From contig VIIQ02000836.1 in NCBI GenBank assembly GCA_007449985.2, forward strand, positions 1-64,000: DNA of 64,000 bases, in the 5' to 3' direction. Shown in pieces: positions 60,569-64,000 of the stretch (the first letter of the stretch is position 1; each line of letters starts with the position of its first letter). The notes under the pieces are model-generated. The model did no database searches. It saw only the letters and a program-made list of their open reading frames with translations, and had not been told where the DNA came from. The position numbers and the translations under genes are program-made. This stretch comes from Desmodesmus armatus. Its lineage: Eukaryota > Chlorophyta > Chlorophyceae > Sphaeropleales > Scenedesmaceae.

Positions 60569-61449
60569 ATGGCTTCGAACAGACTGCTCACACTACCACA
60601 AACCGCACTGCGATCATCTTGGAAGGGCTTTCAAGGCCTGCATGCAGTGCGCACTTGCCTGTAGGCCAGCTGGCCCCATGCAACTGCATCTGCAGTAGCG
60701 ACCACATCCAAGCATGGTAGTTTGTTTTGTGCTGATGGCGGTTCTGTCTGTCTTCCATGCTGCAGATGATGCGGGCCTCCCTGTCAACGCTCTCCATCTG
60801 TGTGGTGGTGCTGCTCGCCGTGTCTGCAAATGCTCAAGCAGTGGGCCTGACAACCAAGCCAGACAGCAGCTGGGTTGACGCTGGTAAGCAACACAGCATG
60901 CATGCATGATTCATCACTGCGCTGCTAAGGGCTGTGATGGTAGTGGACAGCATGATTGGATCTGTTGTCTGCAAACTGCCGTGGCACGGATTGGATCGGA
61001 GCTGCTTCTTTTGTCCGCCAACTGCTGCCAGCACCACGGTGGCACGTTGGTGGGTCAACACCGATCTGAGATCGCCTGAGAGTCACTCACATCCTACACG
61101 TCTGTTGCTGCTGTCGCTGTTTACTGCAGACATTGACCACTCAGGAGCAGGCTTCCCCTCCGCCAAGTCCACCCCCATGAGGCGCCTGTTGGGCCCCCAA
61201 GCCACCAGTGCGGCACAGGCAGCACAGACCACCCAGGCAGCCAGCACTACACAGGCAACACAGAAGACCCAGGCCAGCCAAAACAGTGTCGCCGATGCTT
61301 TAGTCATGAGGATGTGCGACAGCGACTGCAGGAAGTTGACTGGCTATGGCAGCACGTGTGGCCTGTCAGACGGCGAGTGCTGCTGCAGGGGCTGGCTTGG
61401 GTGCTACCCTGAGAGCGCCTGGAAAAGCAGTGGCTGGGACCAGTGCTGA
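60569..61449 (+). CDS. Putative secreted protein with eight-cysteine C-terminal domain
   Basis: Not recognised as a known family. Exons that join in phase: 60569-60646, 60766-60883, 61130-61449, giving 171 aa. The second exon starts MMRASLSTLSICVVVLLAVSA followed by NAQA, a clear signal peptide. If exon 1 (26 residues, basic, no acidic residue) is translated, the signal becomes internal; alternatively exon 1 is 5' UTR and the ATG at 60766 gives 145 aa. The middle is a Gln/Thr/Ala-rich linker (TTQAASTTQATQKTQASQ) suited to O-glycosylation. The last 45 residues hold eight Cys in the order C-x3-C-x9-C-x6-CCC-x5-C-x13-C, with the protein ending on the last Cys. This suggests a disulphide-bonded extracellular or cell-wall module. 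Confidence 0.7.
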
Positions 61450-63021
61450 TGGGCTGGTTGACAGGAATGTCAGGCTTCAGTACTGACTGCTTTACACTGA
61501 ATGCCTCCTGTGCCTCAGCCAAGACGTTGTAGCAGGTGCACAAGCGGCAAGGGGTGGGGTGGTTGTGCCGCATGTGTTGGCCAAGTGTGTGGCATTGGGT
61601 GTCCAGGCGATGCGGCTGTTGCTGCTATATGCGGCAGGCTGCTGTAAATACTTATTATATTGCCGATATGGATAGTGTGCCTCAGGAAGTGATGTGCCAT
61701 GTTGCACCTGTGTGCATATACACTTGAGTGGCTCCTGGACCATGTCTATCCTCTCAAGCCGTCTGCTGGGAGCTTGGAGGTGCACCCCGTGCGGCACGGC
61801 GCACTACAGGGGTGTGTGTGGGTCTGCAGTACTTGCTTACAGGCGCTCAGCGGGTGCATTGCCGACTGCCAGCAAAGTTCATCACCTTGCTTTTTATACT
61901 ACGCTGCAACACGTGTCACGCGTGTGACTTGGGTGCATGACTTGGCAACGGTTGCCTGAGCTTGCTTGGTACCAAAGGCAGCTGCCGCATGGCATGGATT
62001 GTGTCTATGTAGGGTGTCTGCCAGATCTGACATCTAGAAGCAGGCTCTATGATGAGCCCAGCATTGCCAATGCCCTGTGACAGGGCGGTCTGAACTTCAG
62101 ACTGTGCTCAAAGATGTCCAACTCCTGCAAGGCTTGCAGGACATCTGTAACATTGTGGTACGCTGAAGTGGGGTGCGCTGTTGCTTGTGAAAGTGCAAGC
62201 CTTGCTTTGCAAGGCTTGCTTTGGCAGTTTGCTGGCCTGCTCAATTGCAGAAAGGGCCTCCCTGAGGCAAGATTGCTGAATTTCAAGTCGCATGTTTGCA
62301 CACGGCTGCGGTGCGTAACACCCAACCTGAAGTGCCAAAGTTACCGTCAGGGCCATACACTCAGTAGCAAAGCCCAGCAGAATTTCCAAAGCGGTGAACA
62401 TTCAATGTTTCCAGCTGCACCTACATTATCGTGAACAACTCAATGCTGCCATTGCGAATGGCATAACCATCACCTGGTTTGTAGCAGTGTGTGTGACCAA
62501 TGCCCAGTCTGCCCACACATGGTGTAGAAGTGCTGCATGTTGATGGCTTGCAGCTGCTGCCACAGCTGTTTGAAACCAGACTGGTGTAGTGGTCTGTTGA
62601 TGAGTGCAGAACTGTTTGTGTTTGTTGCTGTTACGGTTGGAAGCTCTGCACTTCAACTCCCGGCAGGGCACCCCTCAAACGTGCATTGTCCACGGCAACA
62701 CAGCACTTGCGCCAGCTGATTTGACCCAGCTGTTTCCACCCATGCATGTTGGGTCCCTTTGCCCTGGTTGAACAGGAATCTGTGTTGACCCGATGTTGGG
62801 CATGACATAACCCAATGCCGTGCTCTAGTTACCTCCCAGCACAAGTGACTGCATCCAGACATAAACTGACAAGTAATGTGGCCACGGCTCTTGATACTGC
62901 TTGTGTCCAGAATAAACGCACAAACACCAGCTGTACAAAGCAGCACTCAGCACGTTTCATGTGCTGTGCAATGCATGCATGACGGCCACTAAGACGGCCA
63001 GCACATCACACAACAGTGCGA
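61450..63021. other. Intergenic region without a supported gene
   Basis: About 1.6 kb between the Cys-rich protein gene and the gene at the right edge, whose stop codons are convergent. Contains a short perfect hairpin (62195-62219). Reverse-strand frames of 81-97 codons match no family I know. Confidence 0.5.
62195..62219. repeat. Perfect 11-bp inverted repeat
   Basis: GCAAGCCTTGC and its exact complement GCAAGGCTTGC, separated by TTT. It lies among further CAAGGCTTG words (near 62130), so it may be part of a small local duplication. Confidence 0.9.
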
Positions 63022-63841
63022 TCAGTCTGTCTTCCCTCCACCCTGTGTCAGCAACTCCTTGACCAGCCGCAGCGCAGTGGGCTGCAGCTGTGCTGAGCGC
63101 CTGTGCTGCAACTCCATGTCCATGTCAGCACTGCGCTGCTGCTGCTCTGCTGCCTGTGCTGCCACAGCAGTGCCCTCCGCCTGCTCAGAGTCACTGTCGC
63201 TGTCGATGTCGCTGCCAAGCCGGGTCTTGCTGGCTGCTGCTGCTGGCTTGCTTTCACTGCTGGCAGCTCCCTCCTCTTTCAGCTGTGCAGCAAGCTTGCG
63301 TAGGGCAGACAGCACCTGCAGACAAAAACAGTGCAGCAGCAGACACAAAAAGACGCTTGAAGTGGAGGACAGACAAATGACTATACACTGACTCCATCTG
63401 GCCAGATGTGAAAATGGATAGGCAACATCAACCCCTGATAAGACAGCTGCAACAACCATCCTGCCCCCGGTCAGCAACATCTCCCTCTCCTGCATTGCTC
63501 ACCGCTTCACCCCAAAGCCGCTGCCTGCTGCCAGCCGCCTTCTGCCCATCCACCATGAGCTGCAGTGCCACTACCTGCCGCTGCAGCTGCTGCACGTTGC
63601 CGCTCTGCAGCTGAAGCAGAGCCAGCAGCTGCTGCTGTGCCTCTTCTCCTGCAGCTGCTGCCGGGTGTACTGCTGTTGGCTTGCTGCTGGTGGCTGCCTT
63701 GGCGGGTTGGCTGTTGCCTGAGTGCAGCAACAGCTGCCACAGCGCCCCATGGGCTTCATAGGGTCCCCCCAGCTTGAGCTGTTGCTGCAGCAGCTGCTGC
63801 TTCACAGTTGGCACTGCCAGCACCCAGGCTGCTGTGTGGGG
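63022..63841 (-). CDS. Unidentified Gln/Ala-rich protein, 3' part
   Basis: Not recognised. Two exons are supported: one from an acceptor (CACACAG) near 63827 to a GTGAGC donor near 63510, then 63315-63022 after a CTGCAG acceptor, ending GGGKTD and a stop. The encoded part begins with a leucine-rich stretch (VPTVKQQLLQQQLKLGG), then an Ala-rich linker, a Leu/Gln helix (LLALLQLQSGNVQQLQRQVV) likely to form a coiled coil, and an acidic SDIDSDSDSEQAEG segment. The acidic Ser/Asp clusters and helices suggest a nuclear protein, but that is a guess. The 5' part lies beyond the window. Confidence 0.55.
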
Positions 63842-64000
63842 TGAACAACAGCACGCCAGCAGCAGAGCACGCCTGCGCATGCACAACACAGAAATAGGCT
63901 TGATGCGTGGGCAGAGCAACATGTACTACTGGGGCTGTTCCCCAGCAGTCCACAGGGCTACTGGCAGCAGTGACACCCCCACCCCCCCCCAAGTGCACTC

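Overview
The window looks like nuclear DNA of a green alga, most likely a chlorophycean. The genes are intron-rich, with GTGAGT/GTGCGC-type donors and C-rich tracts before the acceptors. Overall GC is moderately high, CAG/GCA microsatellites are common, and the recognisable proteins include plastid ones (GH77 4-alpha-glucanotransferase, PAP/fibrillin) beside general eukaryotic ones. I cannot name the species. All exon models below were joined by eye, using reading phase, splice dinucleotides and family knowledge.

Layout. (1) 1-17040 is a satellite array with a 147-bp monomer. Its left part (1-9777) is interrupted every few monomers by a spacer of about 140 bp. Its right part (12951-17040) has no spacers, but carries a 182-bp variant monomer that partly alternates with the 147-bp form. 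One spacer was hit twice: by a 5'-truncated LINE (9778-12314) and by a tRNA-derived SINE (12423-12901), each with clear target-site duplications (TSDs). (2) 17041-21515 is the array edge, a second, longer, nearly identical LINE copy with an intact RT frame (17504-20859), and a second SINE copy (21029-21503). (3) 21516-49767 is genic: fatty acyl-CoA reductase (-), MTA/SAH nucleosidase (-), inositol-3-phosphate synthase (+), CKS1 (-), plastid 4-alpha-glucanotransferase DPE1 (-), Kish/TMEM167 (+) and SDE2 (-). (4) 50102-56164 is a PAP/fibrillin gene with an unusual acidic and coiled-coil C-terminal extension. (5) 56165-64000 is sparser: an old LINE 3'-end fragment, a frame-broken leucine-rich-repeat gene, a secreted Cys-rich protein and the 3' part of an unidentified gene running off the right edge.

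The single-copy genes are unrelated housekeeping functions (inositol synthesis, methylthioadenosine recycling, starch/maltooligosaccharide metabolism, cell cycle, secretion, splicing and genome maintenance), arranged divergently or convergently with no operon logic. The most distinctive content is the satellite/retroelement block, the fibrillin gene with its repeated poly-C acceptor tracts, internal exon duplication and long intronic hairpin, and the triplicated 205-bp block in a DPE1 intron. Single-base length differences in homopolymers across the array and LINE copy 1 may be assembly errors, so frame breaks need raw-read support.
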